From contig NZ_CP025682.1 in the NCBI RefSeq assembly GCF_002872475.1, forward strand, positions 868,001 to 932,000: DNA of 64,000 bases, written 5' to 3'. Positions within the stretch are counted from its first letter, which is position 1; each line of letters opens with the position of its first letter. Source of the stretch: Pseudazoarcus pumilus (GTDB lineage: Bacteria; Pseudomonadota; Gammaproteobacteria; Burkholderiales; Rhodocyclaceae). A program made the position numbers and the translations under genes. Shown here piece after piece: positions 30,995 through 38,589 of the stretch. Under the pieces are notes generated by a model that saw only the letters and a program-made list of their open reading frames with translations, did not search any database and was not told the origin of the DNA.

Positions 30995-31453
30995 TCACTG
31001 CTCCTGTTCTGCGGTGGCCGTCTGGCCGCGCTGCTTCTGCTGCTGGTACATGGCCTCGAAATTGACCGGCTGCAGCAGCACGGGCTGGAAGCCCGCGCGG
31101 GTCAGAGCGTCGGAGACCGTTTCGCGCGCGTACGGGAAGAGGATGTTGGCGCAGCCGACCATCATCACGCCATCGAGTTCGTCCTCGGGGATGTTGCGCA
31201 ACTGGAAGATGCCGGACTGGGCGACCTCGACCAGGAAGACGGTGCGTCCGTCGGGCACGGTGGCCGAGACGTTGGCGACGAGCGTCACTTCGTAGATGTG
31301 ATCCTCGATCTTCCTGCCGTTGGTGTTGAGTTCGACGTTGAGCTTGGTGTTCTCGAGTTCGAGGAAGATCTGCGGAGCGTGCGGGATCTCCAGCGAGAGG
31401 TCCTTGACGAAGATCTTTTCGATCGAGAACGAGGGTTGGGTCTGTTCGGCCAT
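30995..31453 (-). CDS. secB: protein-export chaperone SecB
   Basis: A 152-residue cytoplasmic chaperone that keeps presecretory proteins unfolded and hands them to SecA, as a tetramer. Family segments are SFSIEKIFVKDLSLEIPHAP, YEVTLVANVSATVPDG, VEVAQSGIFQLRNIPED and NILFPYARETVSDALTRAGF. The C-terminal tail is short and glutamine/glutamate-rich. It follows grxC by 36 bases and is followed immediately by the SH3 protein. Confidence 0.95.
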   Translation of the reverse strand: MAEQTQPSFSIEKIFVKDLSLEIPHAPQIFLELENTKLNVELNTNGRKIEDHIYEVTLVANVSATVPDGRTVFLVEVAQSGIFQLRNIPEDELDGVMMVGCANILFPYARETVSDALTRAGFQPVLLQPVNFEAMYQQQKQRGQTATAEQEQ

Positions 31454-31489
31454 GTGCGGGTCTTTTGAAGTTGAAGGTTCGTCGGAGTG

Positions 31490-31759
31490 TCAGGATTGCG
31501 GCGCGGTCAGCAGCGGAATCAGCCGGCCGTCGCGGTCGAGTTCGTACAGTTCGTCGCAGCCGCCGACATGGTAATCGCCGATGAAGATCTGCGGAACCGT
31601 GCGGCGTCCGGTGATTTGCATCATCTCGCTGCGCAGGCTGGGGTCGAGGTCGACACGGATCTTCTCGACATCGGTCACGCCGCGCGTCTCGAGCAGTTGC
31701 TCGGCGCGCACGCAGAACGGGCACACGGCGCTGGTGTACATTTTCACGCGTGCGCTCAT
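31490..31759 (-). CDS. grxC: glutaredoxin 3
   Basis: An 89-residue dithiol glutaredoxin with the active site CPFC at residues 13-16, the cis-proline segment RRTVPQIFIGD, and GGCDEL near the glutathione site. It reduces disulfides and glutathione mixed disulfides. The start at 31759 overlaps the rhodanese stop (ATGA); a longer frame extending upstream is spurious. It sits in the order arsR, rhodanese, grxC, secB. Confidence 0.95.
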   Translation of the reverse strand: MSARVKMYTSAVCPFCVRAEQLLETRGVTDVEKIRVDLDPSLRSEMMQITGRRTVPQIFIGDYHVGGCDELYELDRDGRLIPLLTAPQS

Positions 31760-32187
31760 TTCTTGCCCTTGGCCTTGCGACCGGTGGCCAGCGGCTGGCC
31801 GCCCTTTTCCCATTCGGCGATGCCGCCCTTGAGGTTGAACACCTTCTCGAAGCCGGCCTGGCGCAGCTTGGTGAGCACGCTGCGCGACCGGTTGCCGGTG
31901 GCGCAGCATACGATCAGCGGGGCGTCCTTGAACTTGTTCAGCTCGGCCATGCGACGGTCGAATTCGGACAGCGGGAAGTGGTGCGCGTTGGGGATGTGGC
32001 CCTGCGCATATTCGCCTTGCTCGCGCACGTCGATGACCACCGCGTCCTCGCGGTTGATCTTCTGCGTGACGTCGAGCGGCGCGAGCGAGCTGCGGTCGGT
32101 GGCCTGACGGATCGTGTCGACGATCAGGAAGGTGCTCGACGCGAGTGCGAGCAGCGTCCATTGCCAGTGTTCAGCCAGGAATTCCAA
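31756..32187 (-). CDS. membrane-anchored rhodanese-like protein
   Basis: A 143-residue protein with one N-terminal membrane segment (QWTLLALASSTFLIVDTI) and a single rhodanese domain. AVVIDVREQGEYAQGHIPNA is the family opening, and the active loop CCATGNRS places the catalytic cysteine at residue 95. The C-terminus is strongly basic. Single-domain rhodaneses carry persulfide sulfur; the domain's side of the membrane is most likely cytoplasmic because of the positively charged tail, but this is not certain. It is translated with grxC by a 4-base overlap. Confidence 0.9.
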   Translation of the reverse strand: MEFLAEHWQWTLLALASSTFLIVDTIRQATDRSSLAPLDVTQKINREDAVVIDVREQGEYAQGHIPNAHHFPLSEFDRRMAELNKFKDAPLIVCCATGNRSRSVLTKLRQAGFEKVFNLKGGIAEWEKGGQPLATGRKAKGKK

Positions 32188-32214
32188 TTCAGTACTCCGG
32201 TTGCGGGGGATGGG

Positions 32215-32532
32215 TCAGCGATCGCTGCAGAAGACTTCGCGCATCAGCCCGATCAGTTGCAGTGTGCGCTGGTCGACGACCCGGTAATAGACGCGGTTGG
32301 CGTCCTTGCGGGTCTGCAGCACGCCCTTGTCGCGCAGGATGGCCAGGTGCTGGGAGATGTTGCTCTGCGAGGTGCCGACGGCGTCGACGATGTCCTGGAC
32401 GCAGACCTCGCCGTCGCCGAGAACGCACAGGATCTTCAGACGTAGCGGGTGGGCGATCGCCTTGAGCGCGCGCGCGGCGGTCTCGATGTGTTCGTCCTTT
32501 TCGATGAGCGCGAAGATGGAAGGTGTGGTCAC
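32215..32532 (-). CDS. ArsR-family transcriptional regulator
   Basis: A 105-residue winged-helix repressor. IAHPLRLKILCVLGDGEVCVQDI is the first part of the domain, and TSQSNISQHLAILRDKGVLQTRK is the recognition helix and wing approach. Two cysteines (in ILCVLGDGEVCVQ) are positioned as in the persulfide-responsive BigR/SqrR subgroup, which would fit the rhodanese and glutaredoxin genes downstream; this is inference. It diverges from gpmA with overlapping promoter-like AT sequence and probably controls its own operon. Confidence 0.88.
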   Translation of the reverse strand: MTTPSIFALIEKDEHIETAARALKAIAHPLRLKILCVLGDGEVCVQDIVDAVGTSQSNISQHLAILRDKGVLQTRKDANRVYYRVVDQRTLQLIGLMREVFCSDR

Positions 32533-32564
32533 GGTTGGCGTGTCAGGGTCGGGACAGAAAGACT

Positions 32565-32574
32565 AGTATAAAAT
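32565..32574. promoter_or_regulatory. shared -10 island for arsR-type gene and gpmA
   Basis: AGTATAAAAT gives TATAAA on the plus strand (toward gpmA) and TATACT on the minus strand (toward the ArsR-family gene). It is the only AT-rich patch in the 112-base divergent gap, so the two promoters probably overlap and may be mutually exclusive. Confidence 0.45.
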
Positions 32575-32576
32575 AT

Positions 32577-32621
32577 CGAGCCGGACTCGGGCAGGATCAC
32601 TTTGCCCGACATGCCGGCTCG
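32577..32621 (+). promoter_or_regulatory. two-tier hairpin in the gpmA leader
   Basis: Outer stem CGAGCCGG (32577-32584) with CCGGCTCG (32614-32621); inner stem CGGGCA (32588-32593) with TGCCCG (32603-32608) and a 9-base loop. It begins at the expected transcription start and ends 23 bases before the gpmA ATG, so it would form the 5' end of the gpmA message. It has no T tract and is not a terminator. Confidence 0.5.
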
Positions 32622-32644
32622 TCCAATTTCCGACCCGAGGCTTC

Positions 32645-33394
32645 ATGTACAAGATCGTTCTGCTGCGACACGGCGAATCCGTCTGGAACAAGGAAAACCG
32701 CTTTACCGGATGGACCGACGTCGATCTGACCGACAAGGGCGTAGCAGAGGCCCATGGAGCGGGGCGCTTGCTGCGGCGCGAGGGCTTCGGCTTCGAGCGC
32801 GCCTACACCTCGGTGCTCAAGCGCGCGATCAAGACGCTCAACATCGTGCTCGAGGAACTCGACCTGATGTGGCTGCCGGTGAACTACTCGTGGCGTCTGA
32901 ACGAACGCCACTACGGCGCGCTGCAGGGGCTGAACAAGGCCGAGACGGCGGAGCGCTTCGGCGACGACCAGGTGCTGGTGTGGCGGCGTTCCTACGGTAC
33001 TTCGCCGCCGCCGCTCGAGGACGGCGACGAGCGCCTCACCGTGGACGACCCGCGCTATGCCACGCTACCGCGGTCACGCTATCCGCGCGCCGAATGCCTC
33101 AAGGATACCGTGGCGCGCTTCGTGCCCTACTGGGAGACGATGATCGTCCCCGACATCCTGGCTGGCCACCGCGTGCTCATCGTCGCCCACGGCAACAGCC
33201 TGCGCGCGCTCATCAAGTACCTCGACAGCATTTCCGACGAGGACATCGTGAAGCTCAACATCCCCACCGGTCAGCCGCTGGTCTACGAGCTCGATGCCGA
33301 TCTGCGCCCGCTGCGCAGCTACTACCTCGCCGACGAGGATGTCATCCGCAAGGCCGAGGCCGAGGTCGCCCGCCACGGCGGCCCGCGCGAGTAA
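32645..33394 (+). CDS. gpmA: 2,3-bisphosphoglycerate-dependent phosphoglycerate mutase
   Basis: A 249-residue cofactor-dependent mutase interconverting 2- and 3-phosphoglycerate in glycolysis and gluconeogenesis. The phosphohistidine motif is [19 protein letters not shown], and the second histidine is in [33 protein letters not shown] and [11 protein letters not shown] are also characteristic. Length equals E. coli GpmA (250). It leads the plus-strand group gpmA, envC, ctp; the TAA stop abuts the GTG of envC. Confidence 0.95.
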   Translation: MYKIVLLRHGESVWNKENRFTGWTDVDLTDKGVAEAHGAGRLLRREGFGFERAYTSVLKRAIKTLNIVLEELDLMWLPVNYSWRLNERHYGALQGLNKAETAERFGDDQVLVWRRSYGTSPPPLEDGDERLTVDDPRYATLPRSRYPRAECLKDTVARFVPYWETMIVPDILAGHRVLIVAHGNSLRALIKYLDSISDEDIVKLNIPTGQPLVYELDADLRPLRSYYLADEDVIRKAEAEVARHGGPRE

Positions 33395-34627
33395 GTGTCT
33401 GCATTGGGGCGCTCCCTGTTCCTGACTGCGATGCTGCTGTTGGGGGCAGCGCTGTCGGCGCCCGCAGCGTTCGCGCAGGCCGACCCGGTCGAGCGGCGAC
33501 GCGCCGATCTGGATGAGGTGCAGCGCCGCATTCAGGAGCTGGAGTCGGCGATCGCGGCCACGCAGTCCGAGCATGCCGCCGCTTCGCGCGGGCTGGCCGA
33601 GGCCGAGGCCGCGGTGTCGGCAGCGCGACGCAAGCTGCGCGACGTGCTCGCCCGGCGCAAGGCGGCCGAGGAGAAGCTGGCCGAGCACGAAGCCGAGCGC
33701 GAACGTGTCGGCGCGCGCATCGAGTCGCGGCGCGAAGAGCTGGCCGCCCTGCTGCGGCGCCACTACATGCAGGGTGGCAGCGATGTCGCTCCGTTCCTGT
33801 CGGGGCGGGATCCCAACCAGATCGCGCGCGACGCCCATTATCTGGAGCATCTGGGGCGCGCGCGCATGGAACTGATCGCCGCCCTGCGCCGCGATCTTGC
33901 CGAGCAGGAACGGCTGATCGTCGAGGCCCGGGCGCAGCGCGAGCGCATCGCCGCGCTCGAGGCCGAGCAACGTCGCGAGCAGCGCGCACTCGAGAAGGTG
34001 CTGGCGCTGCGGGCGAAGACTGCGGCGGAGCTGTCCGGGCGGCTGCACGGCCAGGAGCGCGCGATCGAGGCGCTGCGCGAAAACGAGCAGCAACTGGCGC
34101 GCGTGGTGGAACTGATGGTGCGCCGCAATGAACAGGCGCGTCGCGCGCCGGCGCCGCCAACGCCGGCTTCCCCGCCGGTCACGCGCATCGATACCGGGCC
34201 GCTGGCCGAGTCCACGCCGGCCGGCACGCCGTTCGCCAAGTTGCGCGGGCGTCTGGGATTTCCGGTGCGCGGCGAACTTGCGGGGCGCTTCGGTGCTCCA
34301 AGGCCTGATGGAGGCACGCGCTGGCGCGGCCTGTTCATCCGTGCCAATGCCGGCGAACAGGTGCGGGCGGTCGCGGCCGGGGAGGTGGTCTTCTCGGAGT
34401 GGATGCGCGGCTACGGGAATCTTGTCATCGTCGACCACGGAAACGAATACATGAGCATCTACGCGAACAACGACGCGCTGCTGCGCGTGGTCGGAGAGCG
34501 CGTCGCCGGCGGAACCCCGATCGCCAGCGTCGGGGCCAGCGGAGGCGCCTGGGAATCGGGCTTATACTTTGAAATCCGGCATCGCGGAGAGCCGGTGGAT
34601 CCGCTGCGGTGGATTCGCCGCCGTTGA
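33395..34627 (+). CDS. EnvC-like murein hydrolase activator (degenerate LytM/M23)
   Basis: A 410-residue periplasmic protein. A signal peptide (SLFLTAMLLLGAALSAPAAFAQA) is followed by a long coiled coil (about residues 30-250, rich in E/R/A) and a C-terminal LytM/M23 domain. The metal-binding residues of active LytM enzymes are not evident: TRWRGLFI and LYFEIRHRG stand where the H...D and HxH motifs are expected. That points to an amidase activator of septal peptidoglycan cleavage, as E. coli EnvC. The start is GTG, directly abutting the gpmA stop; a TTG nine bases on is an alternative. Confidence 0.88.
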   Translation: MSALGRSLFLTAMLLLGAALSAPAAFAQADPVERRRADLDEVQRRIQELESAIAATQSEHAAASRGLAEAEAAVSAARRKLRDVLARRKAAEEKLAEHEAERERVGARIESRREELAALLRRHYMQGGSDVAPFLSGRDPNQIARDAHYLEHLGRARMELIAALRRDLAEQERLIVEARAQRERIAALEAEQRREQRALEKVLALRAKTAAELSGRLHGQERAIEALRENEQQLARVVELMVRRNEQARRAPAPPTPASPPVTRIDTGPLAESTPAGTPFAKLRGRLGFPVRGELAGRFGAPRPDGGTRWRGLFIRANAGEQVRAVAAGEVVFSEWMRGYGNLVIVDHGNEYMSIYANNDALLRVVGERVAGGTPIASVGASGGAWESGLYFEIRHRGEPVDPLRWIRRR

Positions 34628-34661
34628 ACGCGCCGCGGACAGATCGATTGAAGGAGTCGTC

Positions 34662-36035
34662 ATGCGCAGCAAGTTTCAGAAACTCGGCTTGATCCTCACC
34701 GGCCTGGTGGCCGGTGTGCTGATCAGCCTCAACTTTTCGGCCGTTGCCGACCGCACGGCGCCGGCGCCACTGCCGGTCGAGGAGCTGCGCGCGTTCGCCG
34801 ACGTGTTCAACGCGATCAAGCAAGGCTATGTCGAGCCGGTCGAGGACAAGACGTTGATCAATCACGCGATCAGCGGGATGCTCAGCAATCTCGATCCGCA
34901 CTCTGCCTATCTCGACGCGGAGGCCTTCAAGGAACTGCGCGAGGGCACGCAGGGCGAGTTCGGCGGCCTGGGCATCGAGGTTGGCATGGAAGACGGCTTC
35001 GTCAAGGTCGTCTCGCCCATCGAGGACACGCCGGCCTTTCGTGCCGGCATCGAGGCCGGCGACCTGATCGTCAAGCTCGACGACACCCCGGTCAAGGGCA
35101 TGACGCTGTCCGATGCGGTCAAGCGCATGCGCGGCAAGCCGGGCACCACGATCACGCTGACCATCATGCGCAAGGGCGAGTCCACGCCCATCGTCGAGCG
35201 CATCACGCGCGAGGTCATCCGCGTGCAGTCGGTGCGTTCCAAGCTCGTCGAACCCGGCTTCGGTTACCTGCGCGTGGCGCAGTTCCAGGAGAACACCGCG
35301 GCCTCGGTCGTCGAGCATCTGACGCGCCTCACCGAGGATGGTCCGCTGACCGGTCTGGTGCTGGATCTGCGCAACGATCCGGGCGGTCTGCTGCACGGCG
35401 CCGTGGGCGTGTCGGCGGCCTTCCTGCCGCGCGACACGCTGGTGGTGTCCACCGACGGACGCGCGCCCGACGCGCGCCGCGAGTACTTCGCCAGTCCCGA
35501 TGACTACCTGCGCGGACGTCGTGACGACTTCATGAGCGCGCTGCCTGCCTTCGCGCGCGAGGTGCCGATGGTGGTGCTGGTCAACGCCGGCAGTGCCTCG
35601 GCCAGCGAGATCGTCGCCGGTGCGCTGCAGGATCATGGCCGTGCCAAGGTGGTCGGTACGCAGACTTTCGGCAAGGGCTCGGTGCAGACCATCCTGCCGC
35701 TCAACAGCCAGTCGGCGATCAAGCTGACGACGGCGCGCTACTACACGCCCAGCGGCCGTTCGATCCAGGCCAAGGGCATCGAGCCGGACATCCTCGTCGA
35801 GGAGAGCGAGAACGGTTCGGCGCGTCGCGTGCGCGAGGCCGACCTGGTCGGTCACCTGATCGGCGCCGACGAGCTCAAGCAGGATGAGGTGCCCGCGGGC
35901 GAGGTGTCGGCCGAGGAAGGTGCGGAGCGCCCGTCCACGCCGCGCTTCGAACTCGGTGGCGAGGACGATTACCAGCTTGCCCAGGCCATCAGGCTTCTCA
36001 AGGGAGAGCAGATCGTCCAGAATGCAGGCAAGTAG
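34662..36035 (+). CDS. S41 family carboxyl-terminal processing peptidase
   Basis: A 457-residue exported protease with an N-terminal signal or anchor (KLGLILTGLVAGVLISLNFSA). A PDZ domain spans about residues 90-175 (GGLGIEVGMEDGFV, RAGIEAGDLIVKLDD). The S41 catalytic part has the nucleophile in NAGSASASEIVAG (about residue 311) and the general-base lysine in FGKGSVQTILPL (about 337). It trims C-termini of periplasmic proteins; with the EnvC-like activator next to it, control of murein hydrolases is plausible. AAGGAG precedes the ATG. Confidence 0.95.
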   Translation: MRSKFQKLGLILTGLVAGVLISLNFSAVADRTAPAPLPVEELRAFADVFNAIKQGYVEPVEDKTLINHAISGMLSNLDPHSAYLDAEAFKELREGTQGEFGGLGIEVGMEDGFVKVVSPIEDTPAFRAGIEAGDLIVKLDDTPVKGMTLSDAVKRMRGKPGTTITLTIMRKGESTPIVERITREVIRVQSVRSKLVEPGFGYLRVAQFQENTAASVVEHLTRLTEDGPLTGLVLDLRNDPGGLLHGAVGVSAAFLPRDTLVVSTDGRAPDARREYFASPDDYLRGRRDDFMSALPAFAREVPMVVLVNAGSASASEIVAGALQDHGRAKVVGTQTFGKGSVQTILPLNSQSAIKLTTARYYTPSGRSIQAKGIEPDILVEESENGSARRVREADLVGHLIGADELKQDEVPAGEVSAEEGAERPSTPRFELGGEDDYQLAQAIRLLKGEQIVQNAGK

Positions 36036-36056
36036 TCAGGCGGCCGGGAGCCCTCG

Positions 36057-36506
36057 ATGCGGCGCGAAACCGCGTACAAGCTGGCGGGAAGGAATCATGA
36101 GCATCCGTCGCCGGGCAGTGGCCTGACGAAGGAGCGCGAGGTCCGCTTTGCCGCGTCGCCTCCGGGGCAGGTCGAGCGCGCGCGCGAGGCCTTGCGCATG
36201 CTCAAGGGCGTGTCGGTGAGCGACGCGTCCTCGCCCGATGCGCTGTGCGTGCGCTACTCGATTCTCGACTATTCGCTGGAACTGCTCGAGGAAGGCCTGC
36301 GCAACGCCGGCTTTCACCTCGACAACGGCCTGTACGCGAAGCTGGTGCGTGCCATCGTGTATTTCTGCGAGGAGACGCAGCGCCACAACCTGCTCTCGCC
36401 CGAGCGCCTCATCAAGAAGTCCAACGAGGTCTACATCAACGTCTACGACCAGCATCCGCACGGCGATCACGACGACACGCCGGTCGAGTTGCGCGACTAC
36501 AAGTAG
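36057..36506 (+). CDS. conserved hypothetical protein, possible ferredoxin-like fold
   Basis: A 149-residue protein I do not recognise by function. After a polar, probably disordered first 35 residues, the part from VERAREALRMLKGVSV to LRNAGFHLDNG has the strand-helix-strand rhythm and spacing of heavy-metal-associated (HMA) domains (LRMLKGV...VRYSILDYSLELLEEGLRNAGF), but no CxxC. A helix-rich segment (KLVRAIVYFCEETQRHNLL) follows, with a His/Asp-rich end (DQHPHGDHDDTP). GGGAG precedes the ATG. It lies between ctp and moeB, in the same direction. Confidence 0.7.
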   Translation: MRRETAYKLAGRNHEHPSPGSGLTKEREVRFAASPPGQVERAREALRMLKGVSVSDASSPDALCVRYSILDYSLELLEEGLRNAGFHLDNGLYAKLVRAIVYFCEETQRHNLLSPERLIKKSNEVYINVYDQHPHGDHDDTPVELRDYK

Positions 36507-36553
36507 AACCCTGGCACGCCAGCAGCGGCGTGCTCCATCCCGCGATTCCGACG

Positions 36554-37342
36554 ATGAACGACGATCAACTGCTCCGCTACAGCCGCCACATCCTGCTGCC
36601 CGAAATCGGCGTGGAGGGTCAGGAGGCGCTGCTCGCAGCGCGCGTGCTGGTACTCGGTGCCGGCGGACTGGGGTCGCCGGCCGCGATGTATCTGGCCGCG
36701 GCGGGCGCGGGCACGCTGGCCCTGGCGGACGACGACGAGGTCGATCTGACCAACCTGCAGCGCCAGATCCTGCACACCGCCGAGAGCGTCGGCGAGCCCA
36801 AGGTCGAATCCGGACGACGCACGCTGCATCGTCTCAATCCCGGCACACGCATCGAGCCGCTGCACTGCCGGCTCGAGGGCGATGCACTCGACGAGCAGGT
36901 CGCGCTGGCCGACGTGGTGCTCGACTGCTGCGACAACTTCGCCACGCGCCATGCCGTCAACCGCGCCTGCGTGCGCCACCGCAAGCCGCTGGTGTCGGGC
37001 GCGGCGATCCGCTTCGACGGGCAGATTTCGGTGTTCGACCTGCGCGGCGATGGTCCGTGCTACCACTGCCTGTTCCCGGAAGGCGAGGACGTGGAAGAGG
37101 TGCGTTGCGCGGTCATGGGCGTGTTCGCCCCGCTGACCGGCATCGTCGGCGCCACCCAGGCGGCCGAGGCGCTGAAGCTGATCATCGGCTGCGGCACCTC
37201 GCTGGCGGGCCGCCTGCTGCTGCTCGACGGCCTGCGCATGCAATGGCGCAGCATCAACGTGTTGCGCGACCCGGACTGCACCGTGTGCGCAAGCGTGCAA
37301 CGGGCCGATGGCGACGCGCGTTCGCTGGCCTCCAGCCCCTAG
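36554..37342 (+). CDS. moeB: ThiF/MoeB/HesA-family adenylyltransferase
   Basis: A 262-residue E1-like enzyme that adenylates the C-terminal glycine of a sulfur-carrier protein (MoaD or ThiS). The N-terminal LLRYSRHILLPEIGVEGQ, the ATP-binding LVLGAGGLGSPAAMYLAAAG, DLTNLQRQILH, and paired cysteines CYHCLFP and DCTVC for the structural zinc are present. There is no C-terminal rhodanese domain, as in E. coli MoeB. Choice between MoeB and ThiF cannot be made from sequence alone. Its 3' end overlaps by 4 bases the convergent decarboxylase gene. Confidence 0.88.
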   Translation: MNDDQLLRYSRHILLPEIGVEGQEALLAARVLVLGAGGLGSPAAMYLAAAGAGTLALADDDEVDLTNLQRQILHTAESVGEPKVESGRRTLHRLNPGTRIEPLHCRLEGDALDEQVALADVVLDCCDNFATRHAVNRACVRHRKPLVSGAAIRFDGQISVFDLRGDGPCYHCLFPEGEDVEEVRCAVMGVFAPLTGIVGATQAAEALKLIIGCGTSLAGRLLLLDGLRMQWRSINVLRDPDCTVCASVQRADGDARSLASSP

Positions 37343-38589
37343 CCCACGAGCATTTCCACCGGCGCCGGATGCCCCAGGAAGGCCTGTGGGCTGGCCGTTG
37401 CGCCATAGGCGCCAGACTGGAACACCACCACCAGATCGCCCGGCTGCGCGTCCGCCAGCGTCATGCGCTCGGCGAGTACGTCCAGCGGCGTGCACAGCGG
37501 GCCCACCACGTTCGCCACGAGCGTGCGCGGCGCGTCCATGCGATTGCCGATGGCCACCGGGAAGTTCTTGCGGATGACCTGCCCGAAATTGCCCGAGGCG
37601 GCCAGGTGGTGGTTGAGTCCGCCGTCGCACACCAGGAAGACCTGACCGCGCGATTCCTTGCGGTCGACAACACGGCACACATATACGCCGGCCTCACCCA
37701 CCAGATAGCGGCCGAGTTCGAGCGCGAGACTGGCACCGGGCAGCCGTGTGTCCGCCTCATCGAGCAGCGTCGCTAGATTGTCGGCGATGGGTGCCAGATC
37801 GAGGCGGCTGTCGCCCGGAAAGTAGGGAATGCCGAAACCGCCGCCGAGATTGAGCACGCGCACCGGCGCGCTCGCGTGTTCGGCCAGACGCACGGCCAGT
37901 TCGAAGGACAGCCGCTGCGCCTCGACGATGGCGTCGGCGCGCAGGTTCTGCGAGCCGGCGAAGATGTGGAAGCCCTCGAAGGCCAGGCCCATCCGGTTGA
38001 TTTCGCCGAGCAGCGCGGGGACGGCCTCGGCATCGACGCCGAAGGGCTTGGCGCCGCCGCCCATGCGCATGCCCGAACTCTTGAGTTCGAAGTCGGGATT
38101 GACGCGCACCGCCACGCGCGCGGCGCGTCCGCCACGTGCGGCGATGTCGGCCAGTTCGCGCGCCTCGCGATGCGATTCGATGTTGAGCAGCACGCCGGCC
38201 GCGACCGCGGCCTCGAGTTCGTCGCGCGACTTGCCCGGGCCGGCGAAGCTGATCGCGGCCGCGCTGCAGCCGGCCTGCAGGGCCAGCGCGAGTTCTCCGC
38301 CAGAGGCTACGTCCAGCCCGTCGACGCGAGCGGCCAGGTGGCGTACCAGCTCGGGATGGGGGTTGGCCTTGATGGCGTAGTGCAGCTCGATGCGCGCGGG
38401 CAGGGTCTCGCGCAGTTCGCGCATGCGTGCGTCGAGCAGGGCGCGGTCGTAGGCGAAGAAGGGCGTGCCACCAGCATGTGCGGCCAGCTCGCTCAGCGAC
38501 AGGCCGCCCACGACCAGTTCGCCGTCGCGCACCGCGAACTGGTCCATCGGTGCGTGTACGGGACTGGGTCTCGCGCCGGTTCCGCTCAT
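37339..38589 (-). CDS. PLP-dependent decarboxylase, exosortase A system-associated
   Basis: A 416-residue fold-III (alanine-racemase-like) enzyme. The PLP lysine is K74 in HYAIKANPHPELV. GIPYFPGDSRLDL, VLNLGGGFG (phosphate binding) and VCDGGLNHH (active-site region) match the diaminopimelate/ornithine decarboxylase group. The family version found with exosortase A and EPS loci is the best fit, given the adjacent AMP ligase and acyl carrier protein. Its start overlaps the ligase stop (ATGA). The likely role is supplying an amino-acid-derived group for exopolysaccharide or its protein sorting, not known in detail. Confidence 0.85.
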   Translation of the reverse strand: MSGTGARPSPVHAPMDQFAVRDGELVVGGLSLSELAAHAGGTPFFAYDRALLDARMRELRETLPARIELHYAIKANPHPELVRHLAARVDGLDVASGGELALALQAGCSAAAISFAGPGKSRDELEAAVAAGVLLNIESHREARELADIAARGGRAARVAVRVNPDFELKSSGMRMGGGAKPFGVDAEAVPALLGEINRMGLAFEGFHIFAGSQNLRADAIVEAQRLSFELAVRLAEHASAPVRVLNLGGGFGIPYFPGDSRLDLAPIADNLATLLDEADTRLPGASLALELGRYLVGEAGVYVCRVVDRKESRGQVFLVCDGGLNHHLAASGNFGQVIRKNFPVAIGNRMDAPRTLVANVVGPLCTPLDVLAERMTLADAQPGDLVVVFQSGAYGATASPQAFLGHPAPVEMLVG

